From contig NZ_JAVWJB010000007.1 in the NCBI RefSeq assembly GCF_036639235.1, positions 1 through 64,000 of the forward strand: DNA of 64,000 bases, in the 5' to 3' direction. A program made the position numbers and the translations under genes. Origin of the DNA: Clostridium_AB sp036639235 (GTDB taxonomy: Bacteria; Bacillota; Clostridia; Clostridiales; Caloramatoraceae). The notes beneath the pieces are model-generated. The model searched no databases, was not told the origin of the DNA, and saw nothing but the letters and a program-made list of their open reading frames with translations. Shown piece after piece: positions 33,038 to 41,693 of the stretch (positions within the stretch are counted from its first letter, which is position 1; every line of letters starts with the position of its first letter).

Positions 33038-34231
33038 TTATTTTTCTAGATTAAATTCATTGTGAAGACTATTTATAGCACGGTGAGTATCTTCACCTTT
33101 AACTAGACACCATATTGTCATATGTGAGTCAGCTGTTTGAAGAACTTCAATTCCGCCTTTATTAAGTGCCATAAGAATTCTAGACATAACACCTGGAATT
33201 CCCTTCATACCACTGCCTATAACTGATACCTTACTACAGTTTCTAATTATATTGTAGTTAAGTCCTCTCTCTTTAAGAAGGTTATTTACTTTTTCCGTAT
33301 CATTATCATCTATAGTAAATGCTTTATAGTTTGGAAATACATTAATAAGATCAATACTTATTCCCATTTCTGCAAGGGTAAAGAATAGTTCGTTTGAGTT
33401 ATCAGCTCCATTGTCAAATCTTATACTTACCTGTGTTCTACAAGGCATATGAGTAACACCAGTAATTATGTGACTTGAGTTAATTTCTTCCTTCGAAGAT
33501 ATTATTGTTCCCTTAGCATCGGACATAGTGTTTTTAATGTAAACAGGTATATTGCCCCTCATAGCATATGAAACTGCCCTTGGGTGAATAACCTTAGCAC
33601 CATGATCTGCTAACTGGAATACTTCGCTGTAGCTAATACTATCAATTATTTTAGCATCATTAACTATTCTAGGGTCTGCTGTCATGATTCCATCTACATC
33701 TGTATATATTTCTATTGCTTTAGCCTTTAAAGCCTCTCCTATAACAGTTGCAGAGGTATCACTTCCACCACGACCAATAGTAGTAAGTTCATTATTCATT
33801 GTAGCCCCTTGGAACCCAGTTATAATAGGTATGATTCCAGCAAGTAATAAGTCATATACTTTTACAGGGTCTACCTTAATGATTTCAGCGTTACCATAGT
33901 TATTATCTGTTATTATTCCTGCTTGCCCTCCAGTTAGAACGCGTGTTCTAAGACCCTTTTTATTAAGAGTATCTGATAGAACAACTGCAGAAATTATTTC
34001 ACCACAGCACATTAAAAGGTCTTTTTCCTGAGCAGATGTAGATTCTTTAACATCTACTAAAGATAAAAGAGTGTCAGTTGCATAAGGATCTCCCTTCCTT
34101 CCAATTGCAGATACTACAACCACAGGTAAAAATCCATCATTTGAAGCCTTTTCTATTTTAGAAGCAACAAGTTCTCTAGTTTCAGCCGTTGCTACTGACG
34201 TACCTCCGAATTTCTGTACTAATATATTCAT
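33038..34231 (-). CDS. dapG: Aspartate kinase
   Basis: Phosphorylates aspartate, the first step to diaminopimelate, lysine, threonine and methionine. The N-terminal kinase motif is VQKFGGTSVA, with TTIGRGGSDTSA for substrate binding. Two C-terminal ACT domains (about 260-397) provide allosteric control. At 397 residues it matches monofunctional class aspartokinases. By synteny with ymfB/tepA and spoIIIE it corresponds to Bacillus dapG, so I use that name. A promoter with a TATAAT box precedes it, and a terminator follows. Confidence 0.93.
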   Translation of the reverse strand: MNILVQKFGGTSVATAETRELVASKIEKASNDGFLPVVVVSAIGRKGDPYATDTLLSLVDVKESTSAQEKDLLMCCGEIISAVVLSDTLNKKGLRTRVLTGGQAGIITDNNYGNAEIIKVDPVKVYDLLLAGIIPIITGFQGATMNNELTTIGRGGSDTSATVIGEALKAKAIEIYTDVDGIMTADPRIVNDAKIIDSISYSEVFQLADHGAKVIHPRAVSYAMRGNIPVYIKNTMSDAKGTIISSKEEINSSHIITGVTHMPCRTQVSIRFDNGADNSNELFFTLAEMGISIDLINVFPNYKAFTIDDNDTEKVNNLLKERGLNYNIIRNCSKVSVIGSGMKGIPGVMSRILMALNKGGIEVLQTADSHMTIWCLVKGEDTHRAINSLHNEFNLEK

Positions 34232-34274
34232 TTTTATCCCCCTTATTGCTACATATATTTCTACATACTAATAT

Positions 34275-34303
34275 ATTATACCCTCTTATTGTAAAATTGT
34301 GAA
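34275..34303 (-). promoter_or_regulatory. dapG: dapG promoter
   Basis: Minus strand: TTCACA (34303-34298), 17-base spacer, TATAAT (34280-34275), about 44 bases before the start codon. Confidence 0.62.
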
Positions 34304-34311
34304 AATAAATT

Positions 34312-34557
34312 TTATATTTTATGGTCAAAAATTAATGTTCTATCACAAACCTTCATTTTTGCTGTCCATGGAAGGAAAATATTCCCCGAATCTTTAAATG
34401 AGAAAAAAGATGATTTACTTTCATATGCTTCAAGTCCAATTAATTCTCCATTATCTCTTGAGAATATCATATCGCATTCACCTATAAAACCATATTTTTC
34501 TCCGTTATATATGTTTATTATTTCAAGATTAGTTATTTCTGAAAGTCTTTTACTCAT
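34312..34557 (-). CDS. ymxH: YlmC/YmxH-family PRC-barrel protein
   Basis: An 81-residue PRC-barrel protein of the family widely conserved in spore formers. MSKRLSEITNLEIINIYNGE and the ending CDRTLIFDHKI are typical. Its biochemical role is unknown; sporulation is assumed from distribution. The start follows TTAGGAGGTATATT. It sits between dut and dapG, and in Bacillus ymxH is likewise close to dapG. Confidence 0.85.
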   Translation of the reverse strand: MSKRLSEITNLEIINIYNGEKYGFIGECDMIFSRDNGELIGLEAYESKSSFFSFKDSGNIFLPWTAKMKVCDRTLIFDHKI

Positions 34558-34593
34558 AATATACCTCCTAAAAACAAATATAGTTATGTATAT

Positions 34594-34620
34594 TAAAAAA
34601 CAGGTGGTTATAGACCTGTT
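34594..34620 (-). terminator. Terminator overlapping the dut stop codon
   Basis: Minus strand: seven-base arms AACAGGT and ACCTGTT with the dut stop codon in the loop, then a T run. Confidence 0.75.
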
Positions 34621-35042
34621 GATCCAAAACCACCTGCTGCTCTTTCAGTATCATCTAGTTCTTCAACTTCAATGATATCTGGAGTCTTTATTTTATTAAT
34701 AACCATTTGGGCAACTCTGTCCCCTCTTTTAATGGTAAAGTCTTCTGTTCCAAAGTTAATCATTATAAGGTTAATTTCACCTCTATAATCACTATCTATA
34801 GTTCCAGGAGAATTAACAAGTCCAAGTCCATTTTTAATTGCAAGACCACTTCTAGGTCTTACCTGTGCTTCATATCCACTTTCAATAGATATTGCTATTC
34901 CAGTTGGAATTAGTTTAATTTCACCCTTTTTAATAATAGTGTCACCTTCTACTGCTGCATATAAGTCCATTCCTGCAGCACCTTCAGTCATGTACTTTGG
35001 AGTAGGTAAATCCTTTGATATTTTCTTAATATAAAGCTTCAT
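34608..35042 (-). CDS. dut: Deoxyuridine 5'-triphosphate nucleotidohydrolase
   Basis: Trimeric dUTPase that keeps uracil out of DNA and supplies dUMP. All five motifs are present: GAAGMDLYA, PRSGLA, GTIDSDYRGEI, RVAQMVI and the C-terminal GGFGSTG arm. Its 144 residues are full length. The ribosome site is weak or obscured upstream of ATG 35042 (AGGTAGCTATCTAATAGC). It follows the M16 peptidase gene by 33 bases. Confidence 0.95.
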   Translation of the reverse strand: MKLYIKKISKDLPTPKYMTEGAAGMDLYAAVEGDTIIKKGEIKLIPTGIAISIESGYEAQVRPRSGLAIKNGLGLVNSPGTIDSDYRGEINLIMINFGTEDFTIKRGDRVAQMVINKIKTPDIIEVEELDDTERAAGGFGSTGL

Positions 35043-35075
35043 AGTAATATAGCTATTAGATAGCTACCTCCTTTG

Positions 35076-36335
35076 TTAATTTAATATGTAAGATTCAAAT
35101 TCATCTGTAGTAATATCTTTCCCAACTACCGCAGCAGATATTATGCCATCTTCAAATACATAGTCAATAACCTTATCTACATCTTCCTTAGTAATATTGT
35201 CTATTTTCTCAAGAGTTTCAGCAGGAGTTTTTGTTTTGCCAAGTGTAAGCTCTGCTTTACCCATGCCAAACATAAGATTTGAAACTCCTTCAAGGCCTAA
35301 TATATAACTTCCCTTAAGTTGTTCTTTAATCTTGCTTATTTCTTCTTCACTCATTTTGTTTTTGTGTAAAGACTTAATCTCTTCTCTAATAAGTTTCATA
35401 GCATCTTCGAGATAAGCTGGATTACATGCAAAGTATATACTAAATATTCCACAGTTTTTGTAAGATGATGGGTATGAATAAATAGTATACACATATCCCT
35501 TTTCTTCTCTTATAATTTGGAATAACTTAGAACTAGTTCCACTTCCAAAGAAGCTATTAACAGCAAGTAGGCTATATAGTCCCTCATCTCCTGATTTAAG
35601 CCCTTTAAGTGTTAATGTAACATGTACCTGCTCTATAGGCTTATTCTTAACTAGAATGTGATTTGAGTAGCTAGGTGTATCATCACATTGTAATGCATTG
35701 TTAGATTTTCTGAAATTATTAAATTTCTCTTCAAGTTCACTAATTAATTCATCTTCTTTAAAGTTACCAGCTACTGAAATAATTGTATTATCTGTAGTAT
35801 ATCTTTCATTATAATAATCAAGTATACTTTCACGAGTAAATCCTGAAACTGTTTCATATGTACCAAGTATAGGATATGCAAGTGGATTTTCTCCCCATAT
35901 ACCCTTTGACTGAAGATCTGAAACAACATCCTCTGCAAGATCTTCATACATACTTATTTCTTCAATAACTACAGATTTTTCTTTCTCAATATCTTCCTCT
36001 GTAAATAAAGGATTTATAACTATATCCGATAAAACATCTATTCCATTTTTAAAGTGATTATCTAATAACTTAACATAGTAGCATGTAGACTCTTTAGCTG
36101 TAAAAGCGTTAAGCTGTCCACCTAAAAATTCTATTTCTTCAGATATTTGTTTTGAGGATCTATTTTTACTTCCTTTAAAAAGCATATGTTCTATAAAATG
36201 TGATATTCCGTTATTAACCTTATTTTCATATCTTGAACCACTTTTAATCCATACTCCGATACTAATTGAATTAACATATGGTATATGTTCAAATATTACC
36301 TTAATTCCGTTGCTTAATATATGTCTTTTGTACAT
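35076..36335 (-). CDS. M16-family zinc metallopeptidase
   Basis: A 419-residue insulinase-type peptidase. The inverted zinc motif HxxEH appears as HFIEHMLFKG, with the downstream glutamate in EEISMYEDLAED. The C-terminal half is the inactive paired domain (RYTTDNTIISVAGN onwards). The Bacillus orthologue YmxG/MlpA lies in the same pnpA-ylxY-ymxG-ymxH order. The natural substrate is not established. The start follows TAGGAGGTACGTATG. Confidence 0.92.
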   Translation of the reverse strand: MYKRHILSNGIKVIFEHIPYVNSISIGVWIKSGSRYENKVNNGISHFIEHMLFKGSKNRSSKQISEEIEFLGGQLNAFTAKESTCYYVKLLDNHFKNGIDVLSDIVINPLFTEEDIEKEKSVVIEEISMYEDLAEDVVSDLQSKGIWGENPLAYPILGTYETVSGFTRESILDYYNERYTTDNTIISVAGNFKEDELISELEEKFNNFRKSNNALQCDDTPSYSNHILVKNKPIEQVHVTLTLKGLKSGDEGLYSLLAVNSFFGSGTSSKLFQIIREEKGYVYTIYSYPSSYKNCGIFSIYFACNPAYLEDAMKLIREEIKSLHKNKMSEEEISKIKEQLKGSYILGLEGVSNLMFGMGKAELTLGKTKTPAETLEKIDNITKEDVDKVIDYVFEDGIISAAVVGKDITTDEFESYILN

Positions 36336-36406
36336 ACGTACCTCCTAAGCGTTATATTGCATAAATCGATTATAAAATAAGTACCTACTTAAATCAACAA
36401 TTATTA

Positions 36407-37114
36407 TTACTTAATATTAAGCAATTCAGTTACTGTTATTATCTCATAACCCTGTGATTTTATGTATTTCACAATAGAATCTAAAGACTTTTCTGTTATA
36501 TCCTTTGGATGCATTAATATTATACCGCCTTCAGTAAGCTTTTTTGAAACTCTTTTTAGTATAAGGTCTGTTGATGCATCTTTCCTCCAGTCAATAGTAT
36601 CAATATTAAATGTTACTAGTTTATGGTCCGCTTTTTGAATTACCTTTTGAGTATTTTCATCAAAATCACCAAATGGTGGTTCAAAAAGTGTAGTTTTAAT
36701 ACCAAGTTCCCTATTTAAAAGGTCTTCAGTTAGTTTTATTTCCTTAATATTATCCTCTAGACTAAGCTGTGTAGGCCTTTTGTGATAATAACCATGATTT
36801 TGTATATCATGTCCATTATCAAGTATTTCTTTAACTACAGGTATGTTTTTCTTAGCCCATACTCCACCAATAAAAAAACTTATCTTAATGTTATTTTCTT
36901 TTAGAGTTTCAAGCATTGATGGAAGTAAGTCTTCCCCCTCATATACGTTACATGCAATGGCTACAACCTTCTTATCAGTATCCACCTTATCTATAGGTGT
37001 TATTGTGCTTTTGAAAACACTTTTACTATCTCCGTATATAATCCCTAAAAATAGCATAAGAGCCATACCTAAAGCTAGGAACATAGTCTTTTGTAATATC
37101 CATTTTTTTATCAT
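36407..37114 (-). CDS. ylxY: YlxY-like polysaccharide deacetylase-family protein
   Basis: A 235-residue protein with an N-terminal membrane anchor or signal (FLALGMALMLFLGIIYG) and a NodB-homology fold. The zinc histidines are in QNHGYYHKRP, and EPPFGDFD is the third motif. The usual first motif TFDDG is replaced by ACNVYEGED, so the catalytic base aspartate is not where expected. Activity is therefore doubtful. It follows pnp as in Bacillus, where ylxY lies after pnpA. A role at the cell wall during sporulation is an inference. Confidence 0.88.
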   Translation of the reverse strand: MIKKWILQKTMFLALGMALMLFLGIIYGDSKSVFKSTITPIDKVDTDKKVVAIACNVYEGEDLLPSMLETLKENNIKISFFIGGVWAKKNIPVVKEILDNGHDIQNHGYYHKRPTQLSLEDNIKEIKLTEDLLNRELGIKTTLFEPPFGDFDENTQKVIQKADHKLVTFNIDTIDWRKDASTDLILKRVSKKLTEGGIILMHPKDITEKSLDSIVKYIKSQGYEIITVTELLNIK

Positions 37115-37178
37115 TTTACACCCTTATTTAAAATGCTATACATGTTATTTTATTAATAACTTACCTATAAAAGAACAT

Positions 37179-37206
37179 AAAAAAAAGGCTTTTAAAAGCC
37201 CTTTTA
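37179..37206 (-). terminator. Terminator after pnp
   Basis: Minus strand: AAAAGGGCTTTTAAAAGCC followed by eight T, directly after the pnp stop. Confidence 0.82.
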
Positions 37207-37209
37207 GGA

Positions 37210-39324
37210 TTATTCCGTAGTTTCCTTTTCTTCTGTTGTTTCTTTCTTAATAGCATCTTTTCTTGAAAGGTTAATTCTTCCTTGACCATCAATTTCAGTA
37301 ACCTTAACAAGTATTTCGTCGCCAATGCTAACAACATCTTCAACCTTATTTACTCTTTCATGAGCAAGCTTAGATATATGAACAAGTCCTTCCTTACCAG
37401 GTAGAACTTCAACAAAAGCACCAAATGCAGTTATTCTGTTTACCTTTCCAAGGTATATTTCACCTGCTTCTACTTCCTTAACTATTCCTTCAACAATTGC
37501 TTTAGCACTGTTTCCAGCTTCAGTATTAGGAGCACAGATAAATAATCTTCCGTCATCTTCAATATCGATTTTAACGCCTGTTTCAGCTATTATCTTATTA
37601 ATAGTCTTACCACCTGGCCCTATAATATCTCTAATCTTATCTGGGTGGATGTTCATTGAGATAATTCTAGGTGCGTATGGTGAAAGATCACTCTTATGAA
37701 CCGGAATAGCCTCAAGCATGTTATCAAGAATTGTAAGTCTAGCAATTCTTGCCTTCTCTACAGTTTCCTTAATAATATCTTCTGGAATTCCCTTAATCTT
37801 TGTATCAACTTGGATTGCAGTAATACCCTTAGTAGTTCCTGCTACCTTAAAGTCCATATCTCCAAAGAAATCTTCAATACCTTGAATATCAGTTAATACT
37901 TCATATTCACTAGCATCATCATTAGTTACAAGCCCCATTGCTATACCAGCAACTGGTCTCTTAATAGGAACACCAGCATCCATAAGTGCTAGAGTACTTG
38001 CACAAACACTTGCCTGTGAAGTTGAACCGTTTGAGCTTATTACCTCTGATACAAGTCTTATAGTATATGGGAATTCTGATTCATTTGGGATAACTGGCTC
38101 AAGCGCTTTTTCAGCAAGTGCTCCGTGACCAATTTCACGTCTACCAGGTCCTCTCATAAATCTTACTTCACCAACACTATATGGTGGGAAGTTGTAATGA
38201 TGCATGTATCTCTTTGATTCTTCTTCACTAAGTCCATCAATAACCTGTACATCACCTAATGCTCCAAGAGTAGCAACAGTCATAACTTGAGTTTGACCTC
38301 TTTGGAATACACCTGACCCATGAGTTCTTGGAAGTATGCTAACATCACTTATAAGTTCTCTTATTTGATCAAATTCTCTTCCATCTGGTCTAGTCTTTTC
38401 CTTAATAACCATAGTTCTAACCTGCTTCTTCTGCATGTTATAAATTACGTTATCTATATCTTTAAGGTTATCTGGATAAATTTCTTCAAACTTAGTGAAG
38501 ATCTTATCTTTAATAGCATCAACCTTTTCTTGTCTTTCTTCCTTATTTGAACATCTCATTGCATCAAATAATTCATCATATGCAAAGTTCATTACAGCTT
38601 CTTCAATTTCCTCTGGAACCTTGTATAGATTTGGTATGTTCTTTTCCTTACCAACAGCAGCTATAACTTCTTCTTGGAATGCAATTGATTCTTTACATCC
38701 TTCAAATCCAATCATAATAGCTTCATACATAACATCCTCTGGGATTTCGTCTCCGCTAGCTTCAATCATCATTACTCTTTCTTTAGTAGCACAAACAGTT
38801 AAGTGAAGGTCACTTTTTTCTCTTTGCTCAAGTGTTGGGTTAACAACTATTTCCCCATCAACTCTTCCTACAAGTACGGCACCAAGTGGTCCCTCAAAAG
38901 GAATGTCTGATATTGATAGAGCAAGTGATGCTCCATTAATAGCTAGAATTTCAGGTGAGTTGTCTGAATCTACTGAAAGAACAGTACAAACTACCTGTAC
39001 ATCGTTAAAATATCCCTTAGGGAAAAGTGGTCTAATAGGTCTATCTATTGCTCTTGCTGATAGAATAGCCTTTTCTGAAGGTCTACCTTCACGCTTTATA
39101 AAACCTCCTGGGATCTTACCAACAGCGTATAGTCTTTCCTCGTAGTCAACACTTAAAGGAAAGAAGTCTATTCCATCCTTTGGCTTTGCAGAAGAATTAG
39201 CATTTACAAGTAAATATGTTTCACCATAGCTTATAAGTACAGAACCATTTGATAACAGGGCATACTTACCAACTTCAGCCTTAAGCTTTCTATTCACAAA
39301 ATTAGTTTCGAATATTTGGTGCAT
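37210..39324 (-). CDS. pnp: Polyribonucleotide nucleotidyltransferase
   Basis: Phosphorolytic 3'-5' exoribonuclease and polymerase, working with RNase Y in mRNA decay. Two RNase PH domains are followed by KH (DKIRDIIGPGGKTINKII) and S1 (GKVNRITAFGAFVEVLPGKE). FFGDMDFKVAGT is in the second catalytic core. ATG 39324 lies behind AAAGGAGGCTGCTTA; the upstream ATG 39342 is within the spacer to that site. This gives 704 residues. It is downstream of rpsO with a terminator between. Confidence 0.97.
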   Translation of the reverse strand: MHQIFETNFVNRKLKAEVGKYALLSNGSVLISYGETYLLVNANSSAKPKDGIDFFPLSVDYEERLYAVGKIPGGFIKREGRPSEKAILSARAIDRPIRPLFPKGYFNDVQVVCTVLSVDSDNSPEILAINGASLALSISDIPFEGPLGAVLVGRVDGEIVVNPTLEQREKSDLHLTVCATKERVMMIEASGDEIPEDVMYEAIMIGFEGCKESIAFQEEVIAAVGKEKNIPNLYKVPEEIEEAVMNFAYDELFDAMRCSNKEERQEKVDAIKDKIFTKFEEIYPDNLKDIDNVIYNMQKKQVRTMVIKEKTRPDGREFDQIRELISDVSILPRTHGSGVFQRGQTQVMTVATLGALGDVQVIDGLSEEESKRYMHHYNFPPYSVGEVRFMRGPGRREIGHGALAEKALEPVIPNESEFPYTIRLVSEVISSNGSTSQASVCASTLALMDAGVPIKRPVAGIAMGLVTNDDASEYEVLTDIQGIEDFFGDMDFKVAGTTKGITAIQVDTKIKGIPEDIIKETVEKARIARLTILDNMLEAIPVHKSDLSPYAPRIISMNIHPDKIRDIIGPGGKTINKIIAETGVKIDIEDDGRLFICAPNTEAGNSAKAIVEGIVKEVEAGEIYLGKVNRITAFGAFVEVLPGKEGLVHISKLAHERVNKVEDVVSIGDEILVKVTEIDGQGRINLSRKDAIKKETTEEKETTE

Positions 39325-39461
39325 TAAGCAGCCTCCTTTCATTAACGAATTAAAGTATCATTATTATTATGAATACTTTTTATAGATTTTAACACTATGT
39401 ATAAAAATATTATATCATATCATCTTTGTCTAATGACTAAATATTTTGCTGAAATAAAAAA

Positions 39462-39495
39462 AGATAAAATAATAGAGCGGATTAACCGCCCTATT
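39462..39495 (-). terminator. Terminator after rpsO
   Basis: Minus strand: AATAGGGCGG, loop TTAAT, CCGCTCTATT (one G-U), then ATTTTATCTTTTTTT. Confidence 0.82.
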
Positions 39496-39497
39496 AA

Positions 39498-39761
39498 TTA
39501 CTTTCTTATTCCTAGTTCAGCTATGATAGCACGATATCTTTCAATATCAATCTTCTTAAGGTAGTTAAGAAGACCTCTTCTAGCTCCAACCATCTTTAAA
39601 AGACCTCTTCTTGAGTGGTGGTCCTTCATATGACCCTTAAGGTGACCAGTTAAATCGTTGATTCTTCTTGTAAGAATAGCGATTTGAACTTCTGGTGAAC
39701 CAGTGTCTCCTTCGTGTCTTTGGTGCTTAAGAATAATTTCTTGCTTAATTGCTTTTTCCAT
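39498..39761 (-). CDS. rpsO: 30S ribosomal protein S15
   Basis: Primary 16S rRNA-binding protein, needed for central-domain assembly. HEGDTGSPEVQIAILT, HLKGHMKDHHSRRGL and YLKKIDIERY are family signatures. ATG 39761, eight bases behind GGAGG, gives 87 residues; the ATG at 39776 belongs to the ribosome site. Its promoter lies in the 3' end of ribF, and a two-stem leader precedes it, a typical place for S15 to repress its own mRNA. Confidence 0.97.
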   Translation of the reverse strand: MEKAIKQEIILKHQRHEGDTGSPEVQIAILTRRINDLTGHLKGHMKDHHSRRGLLKMVGARRGLLNYLKKIDIERYRAIIAELGIRK

Positions 39762-39791
39762 TGTTGTAACCTCCATTAATTTAAAGTATCC

Positions 39792-39838
39792 CCTTATGCC
39801 ATGAAATTCGTTTGGAGAGTCGAATAACTTAGCATAGG
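39792..39838 (-). promoter_or_regulatory. rpsO: Structured rpsO leader (candidate S15 autoregulatory RNA)
   Basis: The minus-strand leader has an outer stem CCTATGC (39838-39832) with GCATAAGG (39799-39792) and an inner stem ATTCG (39825-39821) with CGAAT (39810-39806) around a 10-base loop. It begins at the transcript start predicted from the promoter. Confidence 0.6.
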
Positions 39839-39847
39839 TTCTAAAAT

Positions 39848-39876
39848 ATTATACCAAAGACATTAGTTATTGTAAA
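39848..39876 (-). promoter_or_regulatory. rpsO: rpsO promoter
   Basis: Minus strand: TTTACA (39876-39871), 17-base spacer, TATAAT (39853-39848), with the -35 inside the last codons of ribF. Confidence 0.72.
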
Positions 39877-40798
39877 TATTATTTTTAAAGTACTCCTTAG
39901 CAGTTTCAATATCTATTGTAACTCTATCTATAAGGTCTCCAACAGAAGCGAATTTAGTCTCATCACGTAGATACTCTAAAAACTCCACTTTAATCTCTTT
40001 ACCATAAATATCTTTGTTAAAATCAAATATATTTGTTTCCATAACCCTAAACTTACTTTCAACAGTAGGTGTATAACCTATATTGGTAATAGATGGATAT
40101 ATACTATTATCTACATGTGCAAGGGTTATGTAAACGCCATTTTTAAATGATAATTTATCATCTATTATAACATTAGCAGTAGGAAAACCAATAGTATGTG
40201 CTAGACCCTTTCCACATACAACCTTTCCAGATTGGAAAAGATTATACCCAAGTAGTCTATTAGCCTCTTTAATGTTTCCAGTACTGATTTTTTCACGAAT
40301 AATTGTACTTGATATCTTTTGGGATACAAATGAAACCCTTTCAACAACATTAAGGTCGTAATCAAGCACATCTTTTGATTGATGAAGAAGTAGAGAATTA
40401 CCACGTCCTTCTTTTCCAAAAGTATAGTTATAACCACAAACAATAACCTTAGCCTTAAGATTATTAACAAGCCCCTTTAAAAAGTCCTTATCTTCAAGGT
40501 CCCTAAATTCACTATTAAAATTAACAAAGTACAAATAATCTACTCCTAAGGTTTCAATTATAGATGCCTTCGAATTGTTATCAGTAATAATCTTAGGTCC
40601 ACCTGTCTCAAACAGTATACTTCTTGGGTGTTTGTTAAATGTTAGTACTGCACTTTTTATACCTTTTTTCTTAGCTATATCAACAGCTTCACGTATTATG
40701 GCTTGATGGCCTCTATGTACTCCATCAAAGGTTCCAAGTGCAACACATATTGGTTCACTAGAACTTAATTTTTGAAAATCTCCGTTAATTATCTTCAT
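39863..40798 (-). CDS. ribF: Bifunctional riboflavin kinase / FAD synthetase
   Basis: Makes FMN from riboflavin and FAD from FMN. The N-terminal adenylyltransferase domain has ALGTFDGVHRGHQAII and the later ISSTIIRE. The C-terminal kinase domain has GFPTANV and a shortened NIGYTPTV. At 311 residues it is complete. It follows truB by 19 bases, the usual truB-ribF-rpsO order. The rpsO promoter is embedded in its end. Confidence 0.95.
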   Translation of the reverse strand: MKIINGDFQKLSSSEPICVALGTFDGVHRGHQAIIREAVDIAKKKGIKSAVLTFNKHPRSILFETGGPKIITDNNSKASIIETLGVDYLYFVNFNSEFRDLEDKDFLKGLVNNLKAKVIVCGYNYTFGKEGRGNSLLLHQSKDVLDYDLNVVERVSFVSQKISSTIIREKISTGNIKEANRLLGYNLFQSGKVVCGKGLAHTIGFPTANVIIDDKLSFKNGVYITLAHVDNSIYPSITNIGYTPTVESKFRVMETNIFDFNKDIYGKEIKVEFLEYLRDETKFASVGDLIDRVTIDIETAKEYFKNNIYNN

Positions 40799-40817
40799 CT
40801 TATTACCCTACCCAGAT

Positions 40818-41690
40818 CTAAAACATTAGTTTATCAATTTTAAATGTACTCCCTTTAACATGTCCAATACCTAAAAAAGTATTTGGCATTAAAAATCCTT
40901 TAACCTTCTCACCTTCTTTTATAGGTGAATCTAAAGTAATCTTAACAGGATTTCCATTTAAAACTTTATCCCTATGTTTATTATCAATAAAAACCGAGTC
41001 CATTTCAAGTCCATATTCTATAGGATATAAAATATTTTCTATATTCTCTAGAGAAATGTCCTTAAGATTCACTGCACTTTCAATGGTAAAAGGTCCTGTT
41101 TGACTTCTAAGTAAAAAACTCATATACCCGTAGCATCCAAGCATATCACCAAGATCCTTACATATACTTCTAATATAAGTTCCCTTAGAGCATTTTATTT
41201 TAAGAGATATACGAGGAAGTGAAAAATCTAAAACTTCAATAGAGTGAATTATTACCTTTCTAGTTGGAACAACAAACTCTTCACCCTCTCTTGCTAAGTC
41301 ATAGGCTCTTTTACCATTAATTTTAATAGCTGAATACTTAGGGGGAATCTGAGTAATTTCCCCTTTAAAGTTATTAAGCTTATCCATAAACATATCATAT
41401 GTTACATGTGAATAATCACTAAAATCTTCATGTAAAAACTCACCATACTTATCATAGGTATCTGTTTCATTGCCAAGTGTAAGTTCACAAATATACTCTT
41501 TACTTTGGTCTGTTAGGTACTGGGCAATTTTAGTTCCTTGACCAAGACAAATTGGTAAAACCCCAGCTGCTCCAGGATCAAGTGTACCAGTATGTCCAAC
41601 CTTTTTCATTTTAAGAGTTCTTCTGACATATGAAACAACATCATGTGAGGTCATTCCAGGTGGCTTTAATATGTTAAGTATTCCATTCAT
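40818..41690 (-). CDS. truB: tRNA pseudouridine-55 synthase TruB
   Basis: Forms pseudouridine at position 55 in the T-loop of tRNAs. The N-terminus is GILNILKPPGMTSHDVV, and the catalytic aspartate is in GTLDPGAAGVLP. KGTYIRSICKDLG is another family motif. A small C-terminal PUA-like domain completes its 290 residues. It starts three bases after the nrnA stop, so translation is coupled. Confidence 0.96.
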   Translation of the reverse strand: MNGILNILKPPGMTSHDVVSYVRRTLKMKKVGHTGTLDPGAAGVLPICLGQGTKIAQYLTDQSKEYICELTLGNETDTYDKYGEFLHEDFSDYSHVTYDMFMDKLNNFKGEITQIPPKYSAIKINGKRAYDLAREGEEFVVPTRKVIIHSIEVLDFSLPRISLKIKCSKGTYIRSICKDLGDMLGCYGYMSFLLRSQTGPFTIESAVNLKDISLENIENILYPIEYGLEMDSVFIDNKHRDKVLNGNPVKITLDSPIKEGEKVKGFLMPNTFLGIGHVKGSTFKIDKLMF

Positions 41691-41693
41691 CCT

